From Aurifilum marmelostoma (Eukaryota; Ascomycota; Sordariomycetes; Diaporthales; Cryphonectriaceae): DNA of 64,000 nucleotides. Position numbers and translations under genes: made by a program. The notes beneath the pieces were generated by a model. That model ran no database searches, was not told where the DNA came from, and saw only the letters and a list, made by a program, of their open reading frames with translations. Below, piece by piece: positions 10,574 to 20,484 of this stretch; the first letter of the stretch is position 1; the number at the start of each line of letters is the position of its first letter. The DNA is taken from the NCBI GenBank assembly GCA_027559495.1, contig JAMXSV010000004.1, forward strand, positions 2,841,001 through 2,905,000, written 5' to 3'.

Positions 10574-13288
10574 ATGTTCTTCTCGCACGAGAGTAAGTTA
10601 CAGCACGCCGTATCTTAGTGTAAGATATCACGACCGCGTGACTAACACGAACTCCAGTCCTCGGAGATCCCAAGCATGGCATTGCCACCGTGTGGTAAGT
10701 CCCTCGGAGGTACTGGGCTGGGTAGCTACGTCGCCGCTGGCCAATGACTGATTGCATTTGCATGATCACATAGGCTCGTCGCCAATGCTACCAAAGATGG
10801 CAATGGCCGCTCCTTGAACCGCAGGACTATTGAGAAAGTCAACGTCCGCCAGGCCTGCGACACGATCGAGAAGCCTCCCGGTGCGCCTCTTGCACTGCGT
10901 CTACAAGGAAACCTCCTGTACGGTGTCTCTGGCGTCTTGCAAAAGCACAGTACATATTTGCTCAAGGATGCTGAGAAGGTGTGCGCCCAAATCCGGGCAA
11001 GCCTCCGCGAAAATCAAAAGGAGTCTCTGAATGCAATTGATCCCAAGGCTGGCAAGGCCAAGTAAGTGAGAGCAAAGAGACAGAGAGGGTGTCTAGTTGG
11101 TGCAGCACTCCTGTGATTGGAGGGTATGCTAACACCCCGGGGCGCCAGGCGCCATCAGTTGATGCTGGAGGACGACCCTGACTTCGTCCCTGACCCGTCC
11201 CTGCCCGGTTTGGAATTCAACAAGCACGGCGAGCTCGTCATCCCTGGCCTCCAAAAGAAGCTGCGGTCCAAGTACTTCAACGAGGGCCTCCAAAGTTCTC
11301 CTGCCGGTCAGAGTAGCGCTTCTGCAATAAACACCCCGTTTATCGACTTGAAAATCCCCCACACGCCGAGCCAGAGAAGCATCAGTCTCGCCTCGCCTGT
11401 CGGCAAGGGAAAGCAAGCTCTCAGAGACGACCGCTCCTTCCCTGCAGACTTGGACCTCGAGGGGGAGGACATAGCATCCGACTACTTTCCCATCCGCATT
11501 GACTCAGAAGGCAACATCGTCGAGGAGTCCGAGCCCGAGCTGCCTGCCTACCCCTCAGACGTCGAGAAGTACAAACCCCCCATTGGTCTTGACCGTTACA
11601 ATCAACTACGTGCAGCCGCTCGTGCTCGACGAGACGCGCGTGGAAATCAGACGCGTCAAATCACTCCGTACTACAACTCGCAAAACGACTCCAACGCCAA
11701 GCTGGTGCCAAACGACAGCGACGGGTTTTCCAGCATTGTCCGCCTCACCAGCAAAATGAACCGTGGCACAAACGCCGCCGGCAAGGCCACCGCGCCTGTC
11801 GGTCCTTCCCCTTACGATGGGCCCGCCGGCCTTTCCGTTTACGACGAGCCTGCCGGCCCCTCCCCGGACGATGATCCTGTGAGCTTCGAGTCTGCCCATG
11901 CCTCCCAGCACCAGGAGAAGAAGACTCGTAAGACCCGAAAGCCCAAGGTCATTGTTGCAGACACAGTGACCCAGATCAGCCGCACGGAGCTCAAGGATTG
12001 GAATGACAACTATGTCACCCGAATGAAGGAGGGCCGCGCTAAGCAGGCCAAAGCCAAGGCCCGCAAGTCCAAAACCCCCAAGATCGCCAAGAATCCGTTC
12101 GATACTGGCATTGCAGGCGTCGGCGACCTCAACGCCGCCATTGGCGGAGGCTACAAGCTCGCCGAGTTGTTCTCTGGCGACGCGCTCAGAGAACTCGTCC
12201 TTGGTCAAGATTGGAACAAAGAGGTTGGCGACAAGGACGCTCAGGGTGAGAACCAGCGTCGCAATGCCTCTCACGCATTCACCTCACAGGATGATGACAA
12301 GAAGGGAAAGACACGCGTTCGCCCTGGTCCTCGCGACCAAGGCCAGGAGCAGCCTCAGCAGGCTCCCCGTGGTCAGGGTCCTCAGGCTCCTGATGACGAC
12401 CCTTGGGCCGTCCCCCCTGACGATGAGATCCCTGAGATGGGCCGAAAGCATGTTGGAACGACCATGTCAGACAAACGCCTCTCTCTCAATGTTCCGTGGA
12501 ACCGCATTGCTGGCTCCGTGGCTGGTCGTGACGACAAGAACGTCGAAGTCGGCAGCCAGCTTGTGAGCAACAGCCCCCTTGTCGGCCCAGGCACTTTCAA
12601 CTTCCAATCGACGATGCAGTTCAGCGATACCGGTGTTCCTATCTTCGGAGCAGGCCGCACCATTTCGTCGCAGCAGTTCGACGCAGCCGGCCCTTCTTCA
12701 TACAACCAGTTCGGAGTCGCGGCTGGTGTGTCTAGCCAGGAGATCGGCACCAGCCAGTCGATGCCGGCGGGACTCGATGAAGAAACGTCCAACTTCTTCT
12801 CTTACATGAAGCGCGTTGCTGCCGTCCGTGGCCAGCCCGACGAGAAGAACCAGAGCTGGGTCAAATTTGATGACCTGATGGAGAGACAAGACAAAACCAA
12901 GGAAGTGGCTACCCAGGCCTTCTATCAGGTCTTGACATTGGCTGGAAAGAACCATATTCAAGTCAAGCAGGAGCGATCTCTCGATAACACCAGAATTCCC
13001 ATTCACATCGCTGTGAAGGACCCCGTTCAAGAGGCCGAGAACAACATCCAGGCCGAGGGCCACGCTGGCGTAGAGGGCGGCGTCCAAGAGGTCCAGACTG
13101 GTCAGGAGACCGAGGGCCGTGCTGGTGCGGACAGCTCCGTCCCAGGCGTCCAAACCGTCGCCGCCATCGCCTTCGCTACCGAAGGCGAGGGCCAGAAGGG
13201 CTTCGTTCACGAGGTCCAGGATGGCCAGGAAGTCGAGGGCGACGAGATGCAGGGCATCGAGTTCCACGGCGAGGCAGGCGAGGGGTAA
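10574..13288 (+). CDS. rec8: Meiotic cohesin kleisin subunit Rec8
   Basis: Alpha-kleisin that closes the SMC1-SMC3 ring and holds sister chromatids together in meiosis. Four exons (10574-10592, 10658-10694, 10774-11061, 11149-13288) give 827 residues. The tiny first exon encodes MFFSHE, the family signature; the next junctions give LGDPKHGIATVWLVAN and then VRQACDTIE and LALRLQGNLLYGVSGV, the Rad21/Rec8 N-terminal domain (about 1-115). All introns are GT-AG with GTAAG donors. After a long disordered middle, residues about 659-731 (FFSYMKRVAAVRGQ through HIQVKQERS) form the C-terminal winged helix that binds SMC1. A 95-residue acidic, Glu/Gly/Gln-rich tail follows (see findings). The ExGR site at residues 544-547 is a candidate separase site. 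Rec8 is preferred over Rad21 from the MFFSHE start and TIE(K)PxxPLALRLQG block, but the paralogue should be confirmed by phylogeny. The gene converges with mrs6. Confidence 0.88.
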
Positions 13289-13922
13289 ATCTACTCCACC
13301 GTCGATGAATTGGCCACGGACAAGCAAGCGTTTCCATGCCAAGCTTGAACGCTAAAATCGTCAGCATACTCGCCCCACATCGAACAAGCAGCACTGACGA
13401 CGGGGTGGGCTGACTCGGCATTTTTGGGATCTGTTGGTGTTTTTGTCTTTATTTGATCTTTTTGTTCTCTTCCATTTGTTCTCATCTGCGGACGTCTCGG
13501 ACAACCAGGACGGATTTCTTCGTCTTTGCAAGTGCGTTTTGTCTTTGTATGGGGTGACAATTCCGGGAGACATACTCAGCCACATCTGCTCCTCATGCAT
13601 GGTGATCGGGCACGAAGGAGGCGAGAAACCCGGCCAGATATCTCCGAAGGGTATTTGTTCTCGGTGGCAATTTTGTAAAGTCGTGGCTCCAGGTCATTAT
13701 CCGGTGAGAAGTATCGGTATCAATGTCAGTCAGACAGGAGGAAAAAAGAGAAGCGCTAAATTTTTTTGATGGGAAAACAAGTTGAAGGAGGCGGGATGAA
13801 CCAGATTGACAAGCCAACAGATCAATATTAGCCAAGAAATTCTTAACGATTCATTACATTTTCATGCACTCATGCCATCGTGAAGCGCGCTACAACTGTG
13901 ACAAAACTGTATCTTACTGTCG
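13289..13922. other. 3' regions of rec8 and mrs6
   Basis: T-rich sequence after the rec8 stop (about 13430-13460) is typical of a fungal 3' untranslated region. The two convergent genes share this 634-bp spacer. Nothing else seen. Confidence 0.6.
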
Positions 13923-15782
13923 TCACTCATAGTCGTCATCGTCACCAACCCCCTCACGGTCGGCAAAGACCATATAGTGCACGCCCTCGCCCTCGCCCTC
14001 CGCTGCTTCGCCCATGGCCACTCTCCAGACCTGCTGGACGGGCTCGAGGGTATCATCGTCGAAAGTCAGGGAGGCGGAGGTCGTGGGGAAGCTGAGCACT
14101 CGGCCATCACCCGTCATCGTGCCGTGAGTGCTGAATTTTTGCTCATAGTAAAGCTGGTACAGACACCGAGCCGCCGTCCCGTGCTCGGGAGCCAAGGCAG
14201 ATAGGAGTAAGGTAATTGTGCTTTCAAGGAGGGACTTGGATTCTGCTGTATGGATGGTGCTCAAGTATAGCGCGCCTAGAAGGGCTGGTGTTAGCAACAG
14301 CAGCAACTTAGGTCGAGTGGAGGTATCAGGGGCGGGAAGACGGGATTGGTTGAGTTGTCAGATTCCATGTTTGACGTCAAAGCCGGAGCTCAGGCAATGT
14401 AGATAAGTTTATTTGAATGGTTTCTCATCATGCAACGCGGGGTAATGAAGAGTGGTAAGAACAAAAAGGGGGGGGGGGGGGCACTGGGCTTACATTGTCC
14501 AACAGGGCATTCGCCTGTGTCGCTCGAGTGAGCGATGGCATATACTGGATATAAGGAATCGGCTGAGCCCTCCGTCTTCACGGACCCAGGAGGAAATGCG
14601 ATGACAGCCACCGCAGGAGTGGGAGCTCCCTCCATGGTTGTCTCGAACAAAGCCTCGAGGGGCGCATCAATGATAGCCACCATCCTGCTCAGCTTGGTAA
14701 ATTCGGCAACAGAGCCCTCCTCGGGCCCGCGAACAAACAACTTTGTCTTAACGACCGTGCCGTCTGTGAGCTCCAGCTCTGCGAGCCCACCATCCCCTGT
14801 ACCTTCGCTCCGCAACGTCCTGAGACCAGTGCCAAGCATATAGACCCCGCCGCCAACCGCACCAGCGCGACAGCCGACCTGTGCGATCTCAGAGCCGCCA
14901 CCCCACTTGGGATACACGGCGGCGAAACCAGGACCGAACTTGCCCATGGAGGTGAGGTGCCGATGTATGGTCTGCAGCCCATGCCTGGTGCTGATGCGCC
15001 CGTCAAGCGACAACGTCAGGGTTGTTATGTACGTCTTCAGCTCTTGATCCAGGCCCATCTTGTCACCCAGAAACTCGGCCAACGGTCTATCCGCATACTC
15101 CTCCCACTGTGGAAGCGTGGCCTCGTCCTGGTGCGACAGGACCAGCTTGAGGAATTTCATCAGCTGCCGCTTGGAGCGAGCGGAGAGGTCTGTGGAAGAG
15201 AAGACATCCTCCCGGGTGGAGGGAATGCGCGTTAGGGTAGGGCTAGAGGAGGAGGAGGAGGGCCTGAAGACGAAGAAGGAGCCGACGGCGAGGAACTCTA
15301 GCTGTCGGAAGGCGCGGGAGGAGACGAGCTGGGACAGGAGCTCCGAGCTGGCGTGGATGATCTGTGGGGAGAGGGAGAGAGCGTAACCTCGTTGGTTCGA
15401 GAGGCCGGCTGACTCTGGTGACCGTGTTACGGCGGCACCGGTGAAGATGGCGGGCGAGTCTGACGGTGCGCTGGCTGTTGCGGACGCCCAGTCTTCAATC
15501 TCTTGCAGGCTGAACGCAGCCTCTGCGCCACCGTAGTATACATTGGGGTCTATGTGCAGGATGTTTTTGTCGGACCGGGAGAGGGCTCTTCATAAGGTGA
15601 AGAAAGACTGCGTTAGTTAGATGGGCTTTCTGGGAATATTCTTTTTTTCTTTTTCCTTTCTTTCTTTTGGGGTGTGGAAAGGGCAGAAGGAAAGGGAAAG
15701 CCACTGACAATGCCAGGAGAGACTCCTGTAGTCCTGTACCGCAGATGACTGCGTCCCAGGTTGTGTCACTGAGAGACTCCAT
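13923..15782 (-). CDS. mrs6: Rab escort protein Mrs6 (Rab geranylgeranyltransferase component A)
   Basis: Presents newly made Rab GTPases to geranylgeranyltransferase II and delivers them to membranes; it shares the GDI fold. Three exons (15782-15709, 15587-14494, 14275-13923) give 506 residues. Residues 6-35 read WDAVICGTGLQESLLALALS followed by RSDKNILHIDPNVYYGG, the dinucleotide-binding-like sequence conserved region 1 of GDI/REP proteins. ADRPLAEFLGDKMGL, the TIHRHLTSMGKFGPGFAAVY stretch, WGGGSEIAQ and the final SSDTGECPVGQ/CALYLST block follow the REP order. The last block is rebuilt exactly across intron 2. Intron 1 has an unusual but in-frame GTCAGT donor; intron 2 has GTAAGC and contains a 14-base G run. 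Acidic C terminus (DDDDYE). GDI itself is less likely because of the GTGLxES form and the long insertions. Confidence 0.92.
14468..14481 (+). repeat. G14 homopolymer in mrs6 intron 2
   Basis: A run of 14 G on the plus strand (C on the transcript), just downstream of the mrs6 intron 2 donor. It is one of many long G/C runs in non-coding parts of the window. Confidence 0.85.
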
Positions 15783-16514
15783 GTCAGAAGAGTTGGTCTT
15801 TGACAGAGGGTTTTGGGTGGTGTTGGGGGGAAGACGTTGAAAATCGAGGCATGATTGGAGTATCAAGAGGGAGAGGCTCTGCAAATTTGACAACAAAGCA
15901 TGCCTGCTTAGTGGGCTCAAGCTCTCCCATCCCACCCTATCCCTCCCCCCTCCCAACCCCGCCCAAGCCAATCGCCGACAAGCAATTTACCTAACTTTTC
16001 TTTTCTCTTTTTTTCTTCTTGCCTTCTCCGTCTCTTCTTTCTCTTCTTTTCAACAACCAACCCGCTCAACCAGGTACAGTTGCCTTTTTGCCTACATAGA
16101 CAACAACACACTGATACGGAGTTTCCTTTCATTAGGCAGCTTCAAGTTGAGCGGTAGATTGAAATTATCCTCTTGTATCTACTGCTCTTGAATCATCAAA
16201 CATGTTAGAGCGGTTCGAACGGTCGAGACATTTCTTTTCCTCCCGTAGCTTTTGCCATCATCGCAGTGCAGCAGAAAAAAACTTGCTGAAGTCTTTCTTC
16301 TCCCAAGCGATGTTCTCGCGCACTCAATCGTCTGGTGAAGGGCCAATGGTCAACGAAAAATAAATGATTTCCAGCATTCGTGAAATATTTTTTGAAGCGC
16401 GTAGTCGGCAATACATAATCTCATCTGTCCTGCAGTTCTGTGTATACTTCGTTCCTTTCTCGGCCCATTCCGAGCATCTCGTTCGACCGCGCCCTAAACT
16501 CGATAATCCGAAAG
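15783..16514. other. Divergent promoter region, mrs6 / hydrolase
   Basis: A 732-bp spacer between the two divergent starts. It is rich in CT tracts (16000-16050) typical of fungal promoters and leaders. No TATA box or gene is evident. Confidence 0.55.
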
Positions 16515-17816
16515 ATGGAACCCCTGAAGTCAAGGCCTACCCTCGCGACAGGCCTGGCCTGCGCAGCCGCCACCGTCCTGATCATCCGTTCCCTCTTCCT
16601 CTACCGTCCGCCTCAGAGCAGGTCTCGGGTCATCCCCTCGCCCCGGCAGACCGTCCTCCCAGCCCTCTCACCCTCCCAGCTCGCCTCCCTCCCGTACCCG
16701 CCCACCGTCCTCCCAGGAAGCCGTGCCGTCGAGTCACCCTTCGGCACGATCCATGTCTTCGAGTTCGGGCCGCTGGACGGCGAGCGCGTGCTGCTGCTGG
16801 CAGGCATGTCAACCCCGTGCATCGCCCTGTCCAACCTGGCGGAGCGCCTCGCCTCCAGAGGCTGTCGCGTGATGCTGTTCGACTATTTCGGGCGCGGGTG
16901 GAGCGATACCCCTGACCCGGCCGAGGTCGACCACGACGAGAGGCTGTATTTCAGCCAGGTGCTTAACGTGCTTGCCAGCTCCGAGGTGACCTGGCTTGGG
17001 CGCGCCGACAGGGGCGGCAGCAGCGGCGGCGGTGGTGGATTCCATCTCCTTGGGTACTCGTTTGGCGGCGGCCTGGCGGCCGAGTTTGCGAGCTGGTTCC
17101 CGCATGTCGTGCGGTCGGTGACGCTGATCGCGCCGGGCGGGCTGGTGAGGGCGAGCGAGAACAGCTGCCGGACGAGGGTGTTGTACTCTCGGGGGTGGCT
17201 GCCGGAGCGGGTGCTGGAGTACTTTGTGAGACAACGATTCGAGCCTGCCATGGTCGCACACCGGGTGGAAAGCAGTGAAGAAGAGGACGCGCCGGCCGAA
17301 GAGTCTAGCCTAGTAGGAGGGAAGGAGGAGAAGAACAAGAAGGACCAGACCAAGCCTGATGATCCATTCGATCACGCCTCGCTCATGTCCAGCCGTCCGC
17401 ATGTCACGGTGGCATCGGTCGTGGCCTGGCAGCTGCGCCATCACGAGGGCTTCATACCAGCCGTGATGAGCGCGTTTCGCTATGGACCCATACACGAGCG
17501 GTACCAGGAGTGGGCGCGACTGGGGGCACGGCTCGCGGAGAGGCGGGAGGACAGCAGCCTGCCTGGTCTGTTTGGCGGCAAGGTGTTTCTGGTCCTGGGT
17601 TCGTCGGACTCGCTTGTCACCGAGGGGCAGATCGTGCCTGACATGGGAGGAGTCTTGGGAGGTGACGATGCTCTAGAGGTGCTTGTGCTGGAGGGTGGTC
17701 ACGAGGTGGCTTTCACCAAGGGGTCAGAGATTGCTGATGCTGCTATCGGGTTCTGGGTAGAGAACCAGCGGTCTGTTTCGGACCGACTGAGTGGTTCACA
17801 AGGCACAAGAGGATAG
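16515..17816 (+). CDS. Membrane-anchored alpha/beta hydrolase
   Basis: Single-exon protein of 433 residues. Residues about 9-30 (TLATGLACAAATVLIIRS) form a signal-anchor helix followed by Arg/Pro-rich sequence. The catalytic domain has FDYFGRGWSDTP, the nucleophile elbow LGYSFGGG (Ser182), an acid in GSSDSLV (Asp365) and the histidine in LEGGHEVAF (His396), in the order and spacing of a serine alpha/beta hydrolase. Between about residues 250 and 285 lies a highly charged insert (SSEEEDAPAEES, then GKEEKNKKDQTK), probably a cap-domain loop. The substrate cannot be told from sequence; lipase, esterase and ABHD6-like monoacylglycerol hydrolase are all possible. The first in-frame ATG is taken as start. 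The reading frame is open 75 bases further upstream but has no ATG there. It converges with rrp43. Confidence 0.88.
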   Translation: MEPLKSRPTLATGLACAAATVLIIRSLFLYRPPQSRSRVIPSPRQTVLPALSPSQLASLPYPPTVLPGSRAVESPFGTIHVFEFGPLDGERVLLLAGMSTPCIALSNLAERLASRGCRVMLFDYFGRGWSDTPDPAEVDHDERLYFSQVLNVLASSEVTWLGRADRGGSSGGGGGFHLLGYSFGGGLAAEFASWFPHVVRSVTLIAPGGLVRASENSCRTRVLYSRGWLPERVLEYFVRQRFEPAMVAHRVESSEEEDAPAEESSLVGGKEEKNKKDQTKPDDPFDHASLMSSRPHVTVASVVAWQLRHHEGFIPAVMSAFRYGPIHERYQEWARLGARLAERREDSSLPGLFGGKVFLVLGSSDSLVTEGQIVPDMGGVLGGDDALEVLVLEGGHEVAFTKGSEIADAAIGFWVENQRSVSDRLSGSQGTRG

Positions 17817-17984
17817 GCATGACACAAAGGTACTGAGACGTGTAAGTCGACGCCAATGTAGCATCTGAAGATACTGGTTATACAAGTCGTGGTGTATTGC
17901 GTCTTCACGTGCCTGTCTGGGTATCAATTCGTCGGCTATGGATTAAAGACCAGCTCGTGGTTCCTCTCAGGGAGTCTTCTTCTT

Positions 17985-19040
17985 TCAAAGCTCCTTGGAG
18001 AACTCATCCCACCTGTGTTCTGCAGTGCCCACCATCTGCCGTATCTCCTTGGCACCGAGCAATCTCCCTCCAACCTTGGAGATGCCTCGTACTCTCGTCT
18101 CGCCACCCGTCCGATCCACCACAACCGTAACGCTCTCGTCACACAGCTTCTCCTCCTCGCGATCCGGGTCGACCAGAAGCCACGATTTTGGCCCACTCTG
18201 GCCTACATCCTGCTCCCTTTCCGTCAAGACTGCAGCCGTACAGGCCACAGGCAGGCCCGACGTCCTCAGCGGCTTCGTCTCCTTCCTCGAACACAGCACC
18301 ATCTCGCGGTCGGCATCCCACCACGCCTTTGGCAGCTTCGTATCTCTCAGCGCCGCCAATATAGCCACCCACGCCGCATCGAAGGGGTTTCCATCAAACG
18401 ACACAAACAGCACGTCGATGTACAGTGTCCAATAGGCCTTGAGCTCGCGCTCCCCCTCGGCCTGCACCTCGTCCCCCTCATCCATTGTGTCCTCCGCCAC
18501 AACCGGCACAGGTGGGTCGTACCATATCCTCAAGTCGTCAGCATCCAGCACACCGGCGTTGTGGAGCAGGCTGTACACCCTCGTGCTCAGCGTCTGCGCA
18601 AGTGAGCTAGGCGGCGCCCCCGGCAGGAACTGAGGCGCGCAGCCCGTCGCCAGCTCGATGTTGGGCACCAAGAGGTCGTAGTCCTGCATTTCCCTGGCCC
18701 CTTCCTCCTTCAGCTCGCCAGCTGTCATCCCATCCCGCTCCACTTTGCCCTTGGGCGCCCGCCACTGGGGGATCTGCGATGCCGGCAGGATCTCCCCGCG
18801 CACGCCGCAGATGACGCTCGTGTCGCCGATGCGCACCATGGCGCTGCCGTGCGCGTGCGAGAGGGACGAGGTGTTAATTCCCAGGCCTCGGGGCTCGTGT
18901 GGCCGGCGGCCGTTGGCGCGGGCTGTGGTTGCGGTGGCAGCAGTATCTGCATTGTCGGGCCGCTGGAGGTTGGCGAGGAGGAAGGGGTGGGGAGAGAGCT
19001 TAGCGAAGGTTGTCGGGGTGAAGGCTGTCGCGGTAGCCAT
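17985..19040 (-). CDS. rrp43: Exosome complex component Rrp43 (RNase PH-like)
   Basis: One of the six RNase PH-like subunits that form the barrel of the RNA exosome, used in rRNA processing and RNA decay; eukaryotic barrel subunits are catalytically inactive. Single exon, 351 residues. Diagnostic stretches: TFAKLSPHPFLLANLQRP near the N terminus, GSAMVRIGDTSVICGVRGEI, YDLLVPNIELATGCAP, WTLYIDVLFVSFDGNPFDAA, WVAILAALRDTKLP, LPVACTAAVL and SWLLVDPDREEEKLCDESVT. This order fits EXOSC8/Rrp43 better than Rrp42 or Rrp45, mainly because of the N-terminal TFAKLSP block and VDPDREEE. Two low-complexity inserts (Ala/Thr/Arg around 33-45; acidic DTMDEGDEVQAEGE) lengthen it relative to the ~276-residue human protein. 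Confidence 0.9.
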   Translation of the reverse strand: MATATAFTPTTFAKLSPHPFLLANLQRPDNADTAATATTARANGRRPHEPRGLGINTSSLSHAHGSAMVRIGDTSVICGVRGEILPASQIPQWRAPKGKVERDGMTAGELKEEGAREMQDYDLLVPNIELATGCAPQFLPGAPPSSLAQTLSTRVYSLLHNAGVLDADDLRIWYDPPVPVVAEDTMDEGDEVQAEGERELKAYWTLYIDVLFVSFDGNPFDAAWVAILAALRDTKLPKAWWDADREMVLCSRKETKPLRTSGLPVACTAAVLTEREQDVGQSGPKSWLLVDPDREEEKLCDESVTVVVDRTGGETRVRGISKVGGRLLGAKEIRQMVGTAEHRWDEFSKEL

Positions 19041-19976
19041 TGTTTTGGGATTGTTTCTCGGAAAGGGAAAGGAGAGGCCAGCCTTGAGAACGAGAGAGAA
19101 GCGGAGTGGAGTGAGGTGGGTCAGTCAATTTGATTTCGTATTCTTGTGTGAGATCTTGAGGGTGGTGATCGATCGATGTGCACTGCGCGTTGGGAGGATG
19201 GTAGCGCGTTTGATGGAAGAGGCTCTGAAATTTTCTGCCGTGTTCAGCCTTGGTGGGGGTAGAGGAGATCCAGTTAGGCATCGGCGGGGTGGACACAGGC
19301 CCTGGAGCTAGCCCGCCACAGCCACTGAAGCTTGGTCCTTTAGGGCGTTCACAGGTCTCGAATCAGCCTCTGTAACGTCTGCAATGGGGAAAGCCCGTTA
19401 AAAGGTTGAGTGAGCCTCAAACAGAGACCAAGGTCAACATTCCTCCAAGCCAGCGCCGAGCGAAACTTTACTTGTCAAGCTGTTTCCTGTCCCTTTGACC
19501 AATATCGATTCTTGAGATATTACATAAGTGTGTGATTCGTTTATTGATTTCATTGCATAAGCTGACCGTTTGCCAGTCTGCTGCAGGCCAGCGGACAATT
19601 TGCCCCGGTCAGGTTGACTCGCCTCTGGTAGTATGACGTAGATCTCCATAAGGCCCTGAGATCCAGCCAGGCACAGCACGTTGCAATCTATTCTAACCTC
19701 AGACTCTGGTGGCAGTGATTTGCAATGACGAAAGTCTAGCAACATGAGAGCTTTTAAAATATCGCCCTTCCAGATAATATGGGGCCATGACGTATGTAAG
19801 AGAACGTAGATGAATATATCAATACGCACGGCGAGGCGTTCTTGCGAGCTGCCCTTCCCTATGTCTTTTTCCATTCATCTTGACATTTTTCTCAAATCAC
19901 CAGAACAAACATAACTACTCGTCTCATTCTCTGCAAAAAATCTCCTCCTACACACAAGACACGCATACTGTTCAAA
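19041..19976. other. Divergent promoter region, rrp43 / small hydrophilic protein
   Basis: A 936-bp spacer between divergent genes. The last 100 bases form an A/C-rich leader (CACACAAGACACGCA) before the start at 19977. No coding sequence supported. Confidence 0.5.
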
Positions 19977-20484
19977 ATGCACGGCAACTCTTCAGTCGGA
20001 AACTCTGCAGTCTACGAGGCTGGCGACCAGCGCAACCTCAAGAACTCCGAGATCCCAGCCCCACAGCGTTACGAGGAGGGCAAGGAGAACTCTCATATCA
20101 CCACAGACTCCAGTAAGACAGCCTCCTTCCAATAAGCAGCAATAGGATGGCGGAGAAGTGAGAGCTAACAACATGCCGTAGAGGACCAGCGATCCATTGC
20201 CAACCGTCTGGCAGCCGAGGAGAAGAAGGGCGAGCCCGAGGATGACAGGGAGACTGCTCTCTCCAAGAAGGATGCTACCCTCCCAGTACGTTGACCGTTC
20301 AACCATCAAAAAGAAAAACCAAGCAGACCTCGTTTATGTGCTGACTCGGTGATACTAGGCCAAGATGCACGGCAACGAGCCATCCAAGGGCGCCAAGATT
20401 GACGAGGAGCTGAGGGGAAGAGGAGGAGGCCATCCTGAAGAAGAAGGGTGGAAACAACATGCCCGGCAAGAAGATGTAAAGTGA
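19977..20484 (+). CDS. Small conserved hydrophilic protein, last exon frameshifted
   Basis: Three exons: 19977-20112, 20182-20285 and 20359 to the stop. Donors are GTAAGA and GTACGT and both joins keep frame. The product starts MHGNSSVGNSAVYEAGDQRN, is highly charged, has no membrane segment or signal peptide, and repeats its opening as KMHGNEPSKGAKIDEEL in exon 3. I recall this HGN-PSKGA type of small protein in other ascomycetes, without known function. As read, exon 3 continues in a Gly/His/Gln-rich frame to TGA at 20482-20484. Removing one G from the GGGG run at 20414-20417 instead gives a Lys/Glu-rich end (EEEEAILKKKGG, then GKKM) stopping at TAA 20477-20479, which looks like the native ending. 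Either the base is a sequencing error or the allele is altered. A poly(A)-like AATAAA lies at 20585-20590. Confidence 0.72.

Noticed and set aside
11606..12274. 222-codon minus-strand frame inside rec8
   Set aside because: Shadow of the GC-biased rec8 coding strand; it has no features of its own.
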